In this document: in pieces, positions 33,703-42,170 of the stretch
Position numbering within the stretch: the stretch's first letter is position 1
How the letters are laid out: the number at the start of each line of letters is the position of its first letter
Assembly (NCBI RefSeq): GCF_003570715.1
Contig: NZ_QXXQ01000002.1
Span: 434,001 to 498,000 of the forward strand
Source of the DNA: Gemmobacter lutimaris
Lineage (GTDB): Bacteria; Pseudomonadota; Alphaproteobacteria; Rhodobacterales; Rhodobacteraceae
Length of the DNA: 64,000 nucleotides
Reading direction: 5' to 3'
Notes under the pieces: model-generated
What the model saw: only the letters and a program-made list of their open reading frames with translations
Databases searched by the model: none
What the model was told of the DNA's origin: nothing
Translations under genes and position numbers: made by a program

Positions 33703-34611
33703 TCAGGCTTCTTCGTCCTTCAGCAGCAGAAGCAGGGCGAGGATGGTCAGCGCCACGCCGCCCAGCACGATGGCGGGCGGCACCTCGTGCCCCAGCGCGA
33801 CTTCCCAGATCAGCACCCAGCTTGGCACCAGATAGGTATAGGCCATGACCTTGGCCGAGGGCAGGCGCAGCGTGGCGTATTGCAAAAGGACGAAGGTGGC
33901 CGCGCTGGCGGCGACAGCAACATAGACGAGGCAGATCCAGACGATCGGGGGCAGGGCGGCCCAGTCAGTGCCGATCACGTCGCGCCAGCCGTAAAGGCAC
34001 AGCAGGCCGAATCCTGCCAGCATCATGCCGAAGGTAAAGACCACGGCGGGCTCGCCCCGGTTCAGACGACGGATCATCGGGGCGTAAAGCGCATGGGCGA
34101 TGCAGCCGATGAAATAGATGGCCTCACCGCGTCCGACATGCAGCCGCATCAGTGCGGCAGGATCGCCCCGGAAGATCACCCAGACTGCCCCCGCCGCACC
34201 GATGGCCAGCGCCAGCGCCATGCGCGGGGTGGTGCGCTGGCGCAGCAATATCCAGCCGAAGCCTGCCGCCATCAGCGGTGTCAGGGTAAAGACGGCGGCG
34301 GCGGGCACGGCGGCTGCGGTGCGCAGCCCTTCGAACATCAGAACGAAGTAAGCCGCCAGCAGGGCGCCGAGTATCAGGTAGCGCCAGGGGGCCACGAAGG
34401 CCCGGCGCGGAATGCCGGTGGTCAGATGGGCCGCGATGCCGACCAGCGCCCCGGCGAGGGCAAAGCGCGGCACGGTCAGTGCGGCGGGGGCTATGTGGGG
34501 CGCGGCCATTGCCCCCAGCGAGAACGACCCGGCAACCAGCGCGGAAAAGCCCAGCATTGCGAAATGCCCGCGTTGGCCCTGGGTCAGGGCGCGCAGCATG
34601 GCGATGCTCAT
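33703..34611 (-). CDS. DMT-superfamily transporter (EamA)
   Basis: This is a 302-residue protein with about ten hydrophobic segments in two EamA repeats. The first half holds LVAGSFSLGAMAAPHIAPAALTVPRF; the second ends WEVALGHEVPPAIVLGGVALT, the typical EamA closing motif. ATG 34611 overlaps the LysR stop by 4 bp, so it is probably the target or partner of that regulator. It is likely an exporter of metabolites; the substrate is not known. Confidence 0.88.
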   Translation of the reverse strand: MSIAMLRALTQGQRGHFAMLGFSALVAGSFSLGAMAAPHIAPAALTVPRFALAGALVGIAAHLTTGIPRRAFVAPWRYLILGALLAAYFVLMFEGLRTAAAVPAAAVFTLTPLMAAGFGWILLRQRTTPRMALALAIGAAGAVWVIFRGDPAALMRLHVGRGEAIYFIGCIAHALYAPMIRRLNRGEPAVVFTFGMMLAGFGLLCLYGWRDVIGTDWAALPPIVWICLVYVAVAASAATFVLLQYATLRLPSAKVMAYTYLVPSWVLIWEVALGHEVPPAIVLGGVALTILALLLLLKDEEA

Positions 34612-35489
34612 ACCTCGGTCCAGCTTGCGGCGGCCGCTTTCAGGTGGCTGAGGAAGCTTTGCACCTTCACGGTGCGATGCAGGTCTACATGGGTCACCAG
34701 CCAGAGCGGCGCCGCCCATTCATCGCGGGGGGCCATGATTTCAACCAGATCGGGGTCAGAGGCGGCAAGGTAATGCGACAGGAAGCCGATGCCCGCGCCT
34801 TCGCGCAGCGCGGCCTCCAGCGCGGCACTGTCGGTGGCGCGATAGCTGATCTGTTCGGGTTGCACGGTATCGCGCAGCCAGCGATGGAAGGGCGCGCGGC
34901 TGAGCGTGCTGTCGGCGCCGATGAACAGGTGTCCGGCAAATTCGTCCGGGCCTTTGGGATGGCCGTGTTTCTCGACATAGCCGCGCGTGGCATAAAGCCC
35001 GGTGCGCATGCGCAGAAGGGGTTGCACGACGTTGTCGGGTTCTTCCGGGATGGCCCCGGCACGGATTGCCACATGCGCCTCGCCGTAATCCAGCCGGAAC
35101 AGTCGCATGTCGGTCAGATAGCGCACGATCAGCCCCGGATGCGCCTTCTGAAACGAGGTCAGCACCGGCGTCAGCAGGGTGGCGAGGCCGGTGATCGAGG
35201 TCACGACCAGTTCACCCGTCACCGTTTCGCCCTGGCCCTTGATGCGCGAGGCAAGCTGGCTGAACTGTTCCTCGGTGGCCTGCGCGACGGAAAGCAGGTC
35301 GCGCCCTGCCTCGGTCGGGGTATAGCCGCGGGCGTGGCGCTGGAAAAGCCGGGTGCCCAGCCGTTTCTCCAGCGCGTCGATGTGGCGGATCACGGTCGCA
35401 TGGTGCACGCCCAGCACCTCTGCCGCGCCCGATACGGTGCCCAGCCGGGCGACCTGAAAGGCGGTGCGGACCTCATCCCAGTTTTCCAT
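34608..35489 (-). CDS. LysR family transcriptional regulator
   Basis: This 293-residue regulator starts at ATG 35489 (MENWDEVRTAFQVARLGTVSGA). The N-terminal helix-turn-helix includes GAAEVLGVHHATVIRHIDALEKRLGTRLF (residues about 21-49), followed by the effector domain (about 90-290). It is translationally coupled to the EamA transporter gene, which it probably regulates, although LysR genes are more often divergent from their target. Confidence 0.9.
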   Translation of the reverse strand: MENWDEVRTAFQVARLGTVSGAAEVLGVHHATVIRHIDALEKRLGTRLFQRHARGYTPTEAGRDLLSVAQATEEQFSQLASRIKGQGETVTGELVVTSITGLATLLTPVLTSFQKAHPGLIVRYLTDMRLFRLDYGEAHVAIRAGAIPEEPDNVVQPLLRMRTGLYATRGYVEKHGHPKGPDEFAGHLFIGADSTLSRAPFHRWLRDTVQPEQISYRATDSAALEAALREGAGIGFLSHYLAASDPDLVEIMAPRDEWAAPLWLVTHVDLHRTVKVQSFLSHLKAAAASWTEV

Positions 35490-35676
35490 ACGCGGGCTCC
35501 TGCTGTTCGGTGCGAGATTAGCGGCTGGCGCCGTGGCGGCAAGGGGCACTGGCACGCGCGGTTTCCATGCGGAGCGGCCTTGCGGCCGCGCGGCTTTTTC
35601 TTGCCGGCCGGCTGTGCCGGTCCGGCGCGGGTGGCCTTCGGCGGGGATATTGGGGCCAAGGCAAAAGGGCGCCGTG
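35490..35676. other. gap upstream of ffh, half-repeat remnant
   Basis: The 374-bp gap 35490-35863 has no supportable gene. It holds GC-rich inverted segments (around 35575-35625) and a short stretch at about 35640-35667 (GCGGGGATATTGGGGCCAAG) that resembles one arm of the dispersed repeats seen at 1841 and 6777. The right part carries the ffh promoter. Confidence 0.5.
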
Positions 35677-35705
35677 TTGACTCGGGAGGCGGATTGGCCT
35701 AGAGG
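35677..35705 (+). promoter_or_regulatory. ffh promoter
   Basis: TTGACT (35677-35682) and TAGAGG (35700-35705) are separated by 17 bp. The leader to ffh would be about 150 nt. It probably drives the whole ffh-rpsP region. Confidence 0.6.
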
Positions 35706-35863
35706 CTGGGGCAATTCCCCGGAGGCTCGTCGCTTCCGGTCCCATGGCATTGGCCGGGATCGCCATCCGTCAGCGCGTTGCGCCCACGGGTGCCCTTGGG
35801 CTTTGCTTCATCCGCCGCCGGACCCATATCCGGCAGAACCGCAACGGCCAAGGAGGGCGCGCG

Positions 35864-37366
35864 ATGTTCGAGAACCTGTCGGAACGCCTTGGAGGTGTGT
35901 TCGAGCGGCTGACCCGTCAGGGCGCGCTGACCGAGGCGGATGTGGAAACCGCGCTGCGCGAGGTGCGGGTGGCGCTGCTGGAGGCCGACGTCTCGTTGCC
36001 GGTCGCCCGCGACTTCGTGAAGGCGGTCAAGGCCAAGGCCACCGGGCAGTCGGTTACCAAATCGGTGACGCCGGGTCAGCAGGTGGTGAAGATCGTCCAT
36101 GACGAGTTGGTGCGCGTGCTGTCGGGTGATGGCGCCGCCGATGCGCTGAAGATCGACAACCCGCCCGCGACCATCCTCATGGTCGGTCTGCAAGGCTCGG
36201 GCAAGACGACGACGACCGCGAAGCTTGCAAAGCGGCTGAAGGAAAAGAACGGCAAGAAAGTGCTTCTGGCCTCGCTGGACACCCAGCGCCCGGCGGCAAT
36301 GGAGCAGTTGCAGATCCTCGCCGGTCAGATCGGCGCTGACAGCCTGCCCATCGTGAAGGGCGAATCGGCGGTGCAGATCGCCAGGCGCGCCAAGACCCAG
36401 GCGAACCTTGGCGGCTATGACGTGCTGTTCCTTGATACCGCGGGCCGTCTGCACATCGACGAAGTGCTGATGGATGAGGTTCAGGCGGTGCGCGACATCG
36501 CCCAGCCGCGCGAAACGCTGCTGGTGGTTGACGGCCTCACCGGGCAAGACGCGGTGAATGTGGCCACTGAGTTCGACGCCAAGGTCGGCATCTCCGGTGT
36601 CGTGCTGACCCGGATGGATGGTGATGGCCGTGGCGGTGCCGCGCTGTCGATGCGCGCCGTGACCGGCAAGCCCATCCGTTTCGTCGGTCTGGGCGAGAAG
36701 ATGGACGCGCTGGACGCCTTTGAACCCGAGCGTGTGGCTGGCCGCATCCTTGGCATGGGCGACATCGTGGCGCTGGTCGAAAAGGCGCGCGAGACGTTTG
36801 AGGCCGAACAAGCCGAACGCATGGCGAAGCGCTTTGCCAAGGGTCTGTTCAACATGAACGACCTCAAGATGCAGCTTGAACAGATGCTCAAGATGGGCGG
36901 CATGCAGGGCGTCATGGGCATGCTGCCGGGCATGGGCAAGGCCGCCAAGATGGCCGAGGATGCGGGCTTTGATGACCGCATGCTGCGCCGCCAGATCGCT
37001 TTGGTCAATTCGATGACCAAGAAGGAACGCGCCAATCCCGACCTGCTGCAAGCCAGCCGCAAGAAGCGTATCGCCCAAGGCGCGGGGCTGGAGGTGGCCG
37101 AGCTCAACCGTCTGCTGAAACAGCACAAGCAGATGGCCGACATGATGAAGAAAATGGGCAAGGGCGGCATGATGAAGCAGGTTGCCAAGGCCATGATGGG
37201 CAAGGGCGGCGGCATGCCCGACCTGAAGAACATGGACCCGGCGCAGCTGGAGGAAGCCGCGCGGGCCATGAAGTCCGGGATGCCGGGCCTTGGTGGCGGC
37301 ATGCCGGGCCTGCCGCGCGGTATGAGCCTGCCCTCGGGCCTGTCGGGGTTGATGAAGAAGAAATGA
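35864..37366 (+). CDS. ffh: signal recognition particle protein Ffh
   Basis: This 500-residue SRP54 GTPase binds the SRP RNA and signal sequences to target membrane proteins to FtsY. ATG 35864 follows AAGGAGG. The N domain (1-85) precedes the G domain with G1 GLQGSGKTTT (residue 107 on), DTAGR and TRMDGDGRGG. The M domain from about 320 is methionine-rich, with many KMG repeats and a Met/Gly tail. It overlaps the next gene by 4 bp. Confidence 0.98.
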   Translation: MFENLSERLGGVFERLTRQGALTEADVETALREVRVALLEADVSLPVARDFVKAVKAKATGQSVTKSVTPGQQVVKIVHDELVRVLSGDGAADALKIDNPPATILMVGLQGSGKTTTTAKLAKRLKEKNGKKVLLASLDTQRPAAMEQLQILAGQIGADSLPIVKGESAVQIARRAKTQANLGGYDVLFLDTAGRLHIDEVLMDEVQAVRDIAQPRETLLVVDGLTGQDAVNVATEFDAKVGISGVVLTRMDGDGRGGAALSMRAVTGKPIRFVGLGEKMDALDAFEPERVAGRILGMGDIVALVEKARETFEAEQAERMAKRFAKGLFNMNDLKMQLEQMLKMGGMQGVMGMLPGMGKAAKMAEDAGFDDRMLRRQIALVNSMTKKERANPDLLQASRKKRIAQGAGLEVAELNRLLKQHKQMADMMKKMGKGGMMKQVAKAMMGKGGGMPDLKNMDPAQLEEAARAMKSGMPGLGGGMPGLPRGMSLPSGLSGLMKKK

Positions 37367-37902
37367 TCGCGCGACCGCAGCATATCGCTTTTCCGTCGGC
37401 GCCGGTTCTTGAAACCGCGCGCCTGCGGCTGCGTATGCCGCGGCTGGACGATTTTGCGCATCGTCTGGCTTTTTACGCCTCGGACCGTTCCGTCTGGGAA
37501 GGCGGTCCGTTTACCCACGAACAGGCATGGCGGATCTTTGCCTCTGAAGTTGGGCAATGGCCGCTGATGGGGTTTGGCCCCTTCTCGATGGAAGATCGCC
37601 AGACCGGTGCCTATCTGGGCGAGGTAGGCATCTATCAGCCCGAGGGCTACCCGGAGCCGGAACTCGGCTGGTTCGTGACCGATGCGGCCGAAGGCAAGGG
37701 CTATGCCGCCGAAGGCGCGCGGGCCGTGATGGGCTGGGCAGCGGCGACCTTCGGCTGGGATCACATCGACAATTACATTGATCCGGGCAATGCGCGGTCC
37801 ATCGCGCTGGGCCTGCGTCTTGGTGGCGTGCAGGTCGATGCCAAGGGAAGCGACCCGACGGATGTGGTGATCCGTCACGATCTGCGGAGGTTGCCATGCT
37901 GA
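37363..37902 (+). CDS. GNAT family N-acetyltransferase (RimJ/RimL-like)
   Basis: This 179-residue protein contains VLETARLRLRMPRLDDF at the N-terminus and GWFVTDAAEGKGYAAEGARAVMG, the acetyl-CoA loop region of RimJ/RimL-type GNATs. The substrate is unknown. ATGA overlaps ffh, and the stop overlaps the following paralogue by 7 bp. The two proteins share layout and sequence pattern and look like a tandem duplication. Confidence 0.88.
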   Translation: MIARPQHIAFPSAPVLETARLRLRMPRLDDFAHRLAFYASDRSVWEGGPFTHEQAWRIFASEVGQWPLMGFGPFSMEDRQTGAYLGEVGIYQPEGYPEPELGWFVTDAAEGKGYAAEGARAVMGWAAATFGWDHIDNYIDPGNARSIALGLRLGGVQVDAKGSDPTDVVIRHDLRRLPC

Positions 37903-38450
37903 GCTACGGCCCCACCCCGGTTCTGGAAACCGAACGCATGATCCTGCGCGCGCCAGTGACGTCGGATTTCGAGGTCTTTGCCGATTTCATGGCCTCTGAC
38001 CGCTCTGCCCATATCGGCGGGCCGATCAGCCGGGCACTGGCTTGGCGCGCCTTTGGCCATATGACCGGGCATTGGGTTCATCGCGGTTACGGCATGTTCA
38101 TCTTTACTGACCGCGCCAGTGGGGCCGCGCTGGGGATGTGTGGGCCGTGGTTCCCTGAAGGCTGGCCCGAGCCGGAAATCGGCTGGTCGGTCTGGGCGGC
38201 GGAGGCCGAGGGCAAGGGGCTTGCGCATGAGGCGGCGCTGGCTGCGCGTGCCCACGCCTATGGCGTGCTGGGGTGGCCGACCGCCATCAGCCTGATTGCG
38301 GCGAACAACACGCGGTCGCAGGCCCTGGCGCGGCGCATGGGCTGCATGCCTGACGGCATATTCGTGCATGAACAATTCGGCGAAAGCGGCATCTGGCGCC
38401 ACCCGGCCCCCGATATGCTGGCCGATGGCGGAATGGAGGCTTACGCATGA
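37896..38450 (+). CDS. GNAT family N-acetyltransferase (RimJ/RimL-like), tandem paralogue
   Basis: This is a 184-residue protein. VLETERMILRAPVTSDFEVF and GWSVWAAEAEGKGLAHEAALAAR mirror the neighbouring GNAT. The C-terminal GCMPDGIFVHEQFGESGIWRHP is typical of RimJ/RimL relatives. The start ATG 37896 lies inside the 3' end of the upstream gene. It overlaps the chorismate mutase start by 4 bp. Confidence 0.88.
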   Translation: MLSYGPTPVLETERMILRAPVTSDFEVFADFMASDRSAHIGGPISRALAWRAFGHMTGHWVHRGYGMFIFTDRASGAALGMCGPWFPEGWPEPEIGWSVWAAEAEGKGLAHEAALAARAHAYGVLGWPTAISLIAANNTRSQALARRMGCMPDGIFVHEQFGESGIWRHPAPDMLADGGMEAYA

Positions 38451-38746
38451 CGACCGACGCAGCGACGCGGGCCGCCGCCGTGCTGAAGGAACATCGTGAA
38501 TCGATCGACCGGCTGGACGCGATCCTTGTCTATACGCTGGCCGAGCGGTTCAAGCATACTCAGGCGGTGGGCCGTCTGAAGGCCGAGCATGCACTGCCGC
38601 CTTCGGACCCCACGCGCGAGGCACGGCAGATCGAGCGGCTGGAACGACTGTCGCAAGAGGCGGATCTCGACCCGGAATTCGCCCGGAAATTCCTGAACTT
38701 CATCATCTCTGAAGTCATCAGGCATCACGAGCAACTGCAAAAGTAA
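38447..38746 (+). CDS. chorismate mutase (AroQ type)
   Basis: This 99-residue all-helical enzyme converts chorismate to prephenate for Phe/Tyr synthesis. The N-terminal EHRESIDRLDAILVYTLAERFKHTQAVGRLKAEH carries the Arg and Lys residues of the AroQ active site, and the C-terminal FLNFIISEVIRHHEQL the third helix. It is monofunctional. It is co-transcribed with the GNATs and lies 57 bp before rpsP. Confidence 0.92.
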   Translation: MTTDAATRAAAVLKEHRESIDRLDAILVYTLAERFKHTQAVGRLKAEHALPPSDPTREARQIERLERLSQEADLDPEFARKFLNFIISEVIRHHEQLQK

Positions 38747-38803
38747 CACCCATCCCGGCGGGGGCAGATGCGCCCGTCAAACCGGACTTGAAGGAGAAAA
38801 CCT

Positions 38804-39157
38804 ATGTCCATGAAAATCCGTCTGGCCCGTGGCGGCTCGAAAAAGCGTCCGCATTACGCCATCGTCGCGTCGGACTCGCGCATGCCGCGCGATGGCCGCT
38901 TCATCGAGAAGCTGGGCGTCTACAACCCGCTGCTGGCCAAGGACAGCGAAGACCGCGTGAAGATGAACGTCGAGCGCGTGCAATACTGGCTGGGTCAGGG
39001 CGCGCAGCCGACCGATCGCGTGGCGCGTTTCCTCGAAGCGGCTGGTCTGAAGGCGAAAACCGTGCGCAACAACCCGAAGGCTGCCGTGCCGGGCAAGGCC
39101 GCGCAGGAACGCGCCGCCAAGAAAGCCGCCCGCAACGCCGCCCCGGCGGAAGAGTGA
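38804..39157 (+). CDS. rpsP: 30S ribosomal protein S16
   Basis: This 117-residue protein starts at ATG 38804 after GAAGGAG. The core [34 protein letters not shown] is typical S16 (about 38813-38914). The C-terminal 35 residues form a Lys/Ala-rich tail common in alphaproteobacteria. It is the first ribosomal gene of the broken rpsP-rimM-trmD-rplS block. Confidence 0.97.
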   Translation: MSMKIRLARGGSKKRPHYAIVASDSRMPRDGRFIEKLGVYNPLLAKDSEDRVKMNVERVQYWLGQGAQPTDRVARFLEAAGLKAKTVRNNPKAAVPGKAAQERAAKKAARNAAPAEE

Positions 39158-39167
39158 TCGGCCGCCC

Positions 39168-39800
39168 ATGCAGGGCAGCTATGGCCCGGAGTTCCGGGCA
39201 GAGCTTCTGGATCTGATGCGCTGGCGGCGCGATGTGCGCCGCTTTCGCACCGATCCGGTGGAGGCAGCGGTGCTTGACCGCTGCCTTCGCGCTTTTGCGC
39301 TTGCCCCCTCGGTTGGACTTTCCGAACCTTGGCGTCTGATCCAGGTGGAAAGCGAAGCCGCGCGCGCGGCGGCGATTGACAATTTCGAATGCACCAATGC
39401 GGATGCGCTGTCGGTCTACGATGGCGACAAGGCCGCGCTTTACGCCCGGCTGAAACTGTCGGGCATGCGCGAGGCGCCGGTGCATCTGGCGGTGTTCTGC
39501 GACGAGGATACCGTCAAGGGCGCGGGTCTTGGGGCCGGAACCATGGCCGAAACCCGTGCATGGTCGGTCGTCGGTGCGATCAGCCTGTTCTGGCTGGCCG
39601 CGCGGTCCGAGGGGCTTGGCCTCGGCTGGGTGTCGATCCTTGATCCTGACCGGCTGAGCCGCGATCTGGCGGTGCCTGCGGGCTGGCGCTTCATCGCCTA
39701 TCTCTGCCTCGGCTGGCCCGAAACGACCGATGATACCCCGGAACTGGAGCGCGAGGGCTGGGAGGCCCGCGCGCCCGCGCTGATCATGGAGAGACGCTGA
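39168..39800 (+). CDS. bluB: 5,6-dimethylbenzimidazole synthase BluB
   Basis: This 210-residue nitroreductase-fold enzyme fragments reduced FMN to dimethylbenzimidazole, the lower ligand of cobalamin. [39 protein letters not shown] and the conserved [11 protein letters not shown] (about 39379-39411) identify it against general nitroreductases. Cobalamin genes are not adjacent, but cobS lies at the far end of this window. It sits between rpsP and rimM, 10 bp after the former and 1 bp before the latter. Confidence 0.93.
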   Translation: MQGSYGPEFRAELLDLMRWRRDVRRFRTDPVEAAVLDRCLRAFALAPSVGLSEPWRLIQVESEAARAAAIDNFECTNADALSVYDGDKAALYARLKLSGMREAPVHLAVFCDEDTVKGAGLGAGTMAETRAWSVVGAISLFWLAARSEGLGLGWVSILDPDRLSRDLAVPAGWRFIAYLCLGWPETTDDTPELEREGWEARAPALIMERR

Positions 39801-39801
39801 G

Positions 39802-40314
39802 ATGTCCGACGCCGCTGACCGGATCTGTGTGGGCGCGATCGCCGGGGCTTTCGGGGTGCAGGGCGAGGTGCGGCTGAAAAGCTTTTGTGCCGAGCCTGCC
39901 GCCATTGCCGATTATGGCCCACTTTATACCGAGGACGGCAGCCGCAGCTTCAAGCTGCGCCTGACGCGCCCGCTGGCCGGCGGGCTGGGCGCGCGGCTGT
40001 CGGGGGTGGCCACCAAGGAAGAGGCCGATGCGCTGAAGGGCGTGCATCTTTACGCCGACAAGTCGCGCCTCCCGAAACTGCCGGATGACGAGTTCTATTA
40101 TGCCGATCTTGTCGGGCTTACGGTGCAGGATACCGGCGGCGCGGTGCTGGGGCGGGTGCAGTCGGTGCATAATCACGGCGCAGGGGATTTTCTGGAAATC
40201 ACCGGGCCTGGGTTGAAACAGGCACTTCTGCTGCCGTTCACGCGCGCGAATGTGCCGACCGTCGATCTGGCGGCGGGCATTCTGGTGGCCGATCCGCCGG
40301 AAGAACAGGCGTGA
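39802..40314 (+). CDS. rimM: ribosome maturation factor RimM
   Basis: This 170-residue protein binds S19 and helps 30S assembly. The N-terminal domain begins [21 protein letters not shown], and the PRC-barrel domain has [16 protein letters not shown] (residue about 93) and [18 protein letters not shown]. It usually precedes trmD; here two other genes intervene. Confidence 0.95.
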   Translation: MSDAADRICVGAIAGAFGVQGEVRLKSFCAEPAAIADYGPLYTEDGSRSFKLRLTRPLAGGLGARLSGVATKEEADALKGVHLYADKSRLPKLPDDEFYYADLVGLTVQDTGGAVLGRVQSVHNHGAGDFLEITGPGLKQALLLPFTRANVPTVDLAAGILVADPPEEQA

Positions 40315-40412
40315 TTGCAGGGCGGGCTTCGCCATAAAGCTGGACTGACACCACGGTTCGGCGCAATTTGTGCATAGAAGAAGGGCATGAAGCCACGTCA
40401 AGGGGCAGAATG

Positions 40413-41321
40413 ATGACCAACCGCCTGCGGCTCTTGCAGCTTGCCAATGGCCTTATGTATTTCGGGCCGCTGTTGGCCGGGCTGGGTGGATTTGGCTGGC
40501 GGGTTGTGCCTGCCTTCACCTTGATCTTCATGCTCTGGCTCGTCGTCATGCGGCCCGGCGACTGGCCGCAGACGGCGGATGACTGGCACAGGCCGGGGGC
40601 GGTGCCGGGCGCGGCGGCGCGGCTGGCGGTGCAGCTTCTGCTGGTCGTGGTGCTGTTCGGGCTGGGGCGCGGTATCGGCGGGGTCATGGGCGTGACGCCG
40701 GTGATGCCGACCATGCTGCCCGTCGGCCTGTCTTTTCTGGCGATCCCTTTCGCCCGCCTGATCTGGAACCCGCGCCGGACGCCCCGGCACAGCGGCCAGC
40801 CCTCAGCAGACATGTCGGCAACGCTGGCAGGGAATGCCGACCGCGACATGGCGCGTCGCATGACCCAGCCGCTCGCCGATCTGTCACCGGAGGTCGGCAC
40901 AGATCAGATCGCCGCGCATCTGGCTGCCTTGTCGCCGTATCTGTCGCCGGCCCTGCTGTTTCAGGCGCTGGCAGAGCGTGTTCAGGCCAGTGATGCGCCC
41001 GTGCATCTGCGCAGGGCCCTTATCCTTCAGGCAACGGATGGGCGCGTGGCCGAGGCCTGCCATGGTCAGGCGGCGCCGGTGAAGGCATTGCAGGCCGCGC
41101 AGGGAGACGATGCGCTGCTGGCACTGTTCGCCGAGCGCTGCGCCTGCCTGCTGCGTGAAAATGTCGATGCATGGGGTGATTGTCCCCATGTCGCGGCGCT
41201 GGAAAGGGCGGCGGCTTCTGCCGGTCCGCAGGCGGCTCAGGCCCTGCGCGATCTCGCGGCGCTCAATCTGCGGCTTGCGCCGCTGAACGGCGATGGCCGT
41301 GGCGTCGCCTCCAGAGGCTAA
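40413..41321 (+). CDS. membrane protein of unknown function
   Basis: This is a 302-residue protein; ATG 40413 or the adjacent ATG 40410 is the start after AGGGGC. It has about four hydrophobic segments in the first 130 residues (LANGLMYFGPLLAGLGGF, LIFMLWLVVM, AVQLLLVVVLFGLGRGIGG, LPVGLSFLAIPFARLIW). A cytoplasmic-looking helical C-terminal half is rich in Ala, Leu and Gln. I do not recognise a family. It lies between rimM and the sulfotransferase-like gene, 4 bp before the latter, suggesting joint expression. Confidence 0.75.
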   Translation: MTNRLRLLQLANGLMYFGPLLAGLGGFGWRVVPAFTLIFMLWLVVMRPGDWPQTADDWHRPGAVPGAAARLAVQLLLVVVLFGLGRGIGGVMGVTPVMPTMLPVGLSFLAIPFARLIWNPRRTPRHSGQPSADMSATLAGNADRDMARRMTQPLADLSPEVGTDQIAAHLAALSPYLSPALLFQALAERVQASDAPVHLRRALILQATDGRVAEACHGQAAPVKALQAAQGDDALLALFAERCACLLRENVDAWGDCPHVAALERAAASAGPQAAQALRDLAALNLRLAPLNGDGRGVASRG

Positions 41322-41325
41322 GGTC

Positions 41326-42129
41326 ATGTCCCGGCGCGTGGTCATTCACGCGGGGTTCCATAAGACGGGCACAACGTCGGTTCAGGCGGCGCTGGCGGCG
41401 CATCGCGCCGCACTGGCGCCCGCTTTCACCCTGCAACTGCCGCAGGGGGCCGCCTTCCGCACGTTGACGCGCGCCGCGCGCCTGTGGTCTGCCGAGCGGC
41501 GGCCGCTTGCCATGCGCCTTTATCGCCGGGCGCTGGCGCACTGGCTTGACGGGCTTGAACTGGCTCCGGGGCAGGGGTTGATCCTGTCGAGCGAGGATCT
41601 GGCGGGCCATATGCCCGGCGATTTCGGCATCTCGGATTACGGCGCCGCGCCGCGCCTGCTGGCCGAACTCGCACGCGGGTTGCGCCGGGCCCTGCCCGAT
41701 GCGGATCTGCATTTCGTTCTGGGCACGCGCGCGCCTGCGCCCTGGCTGGCCTCGCTGCACTGGCAGCAGGCCAAGCGGCATACGATGGTCGAGGATGCAG
41801 CAGATTTTTCGCAGCGCATGGCCGGCGCTGTCCATATTGGCCCGGTGCTGAAGACCGTGGCCCATGCGACCGGCGCCCCGGTGCACGCTGCCCCGCTGGA
41901 GGAGCAGGCGCGACGCCGCCTTGGCCCGGTGGAGGCAGTCTATGATGCGGCGGGGCTTGGGGCGGAATTGCGCGCAGCTCTTGCGCCGGTGCCTGCCGCA
42001 AATCCTGGCGCCCCGGCCGCGCTGGTGTCGGCCTTTGTCGCCCTCAACCGTGCGCAGATGGGCCGCGCGGAACGGCAGGCAGCGAAAGATGCGCTTCTGA
42101 CGCAGTTTCGCGCGGGCGGGACGCTGTAA
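41326..42129 (+). CDS. sulfotransferase-like protein
   Basis: This 267-residue protein starts at ATG 41326 (MSRRVVIHAGFHKTGTTSVQ). The N-terminal HAGFHKTGTTS resembles the 5'-phosphosulfate-binding loop that sulfotransferases use for PAPS. LILSSEDLAG and VLGTRAPAPWLAS (near residue 130) could be the later 3'-phosphate-binding region, where the Arg precedes APAPW. The rest is poorly conserved, so substrate is unknown. It is coupled to the upstream membrane protein gene and lies 41 bp before trmD. Confidence 0.7.
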   Translation: MSRRVVIHAGFHKTGTTSVQAALAAHRAALAPAFTLQLPQGAAFRTLTRAARLWSAERRPLAMRLYRRALAHWLDGLELAPGQGLILSSEDLAGHMPGDFGISDYGAAPRLLAELARGLRRALPDADLHFVLGTRAPAPWLASLHWQQAKRHTMVEDAADFSQRMAGAVHIGPVLKTVAHATGAPVHAAPLEEQARRRLGPVEAVYDAAGLGAELRAALAPVPAANPGAPAALVSAFVALNRAQMGRAERQAAKDALLTQFRAGGTL

Positions 42130-42170
42130 CGCCCCTTTGCCGCGCAGGGGCTTTGCCCTAAAAGCGGGGC

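Noticed and set aside
32571-33848. Long open frames antisense to the monooxygenase and other genes
   Set aside because: They are shadows of GC-rich coding sequence. They contain no domain features, no Shine-Dalgarno and poor amino acid composition (very high Arg, Pro and His).
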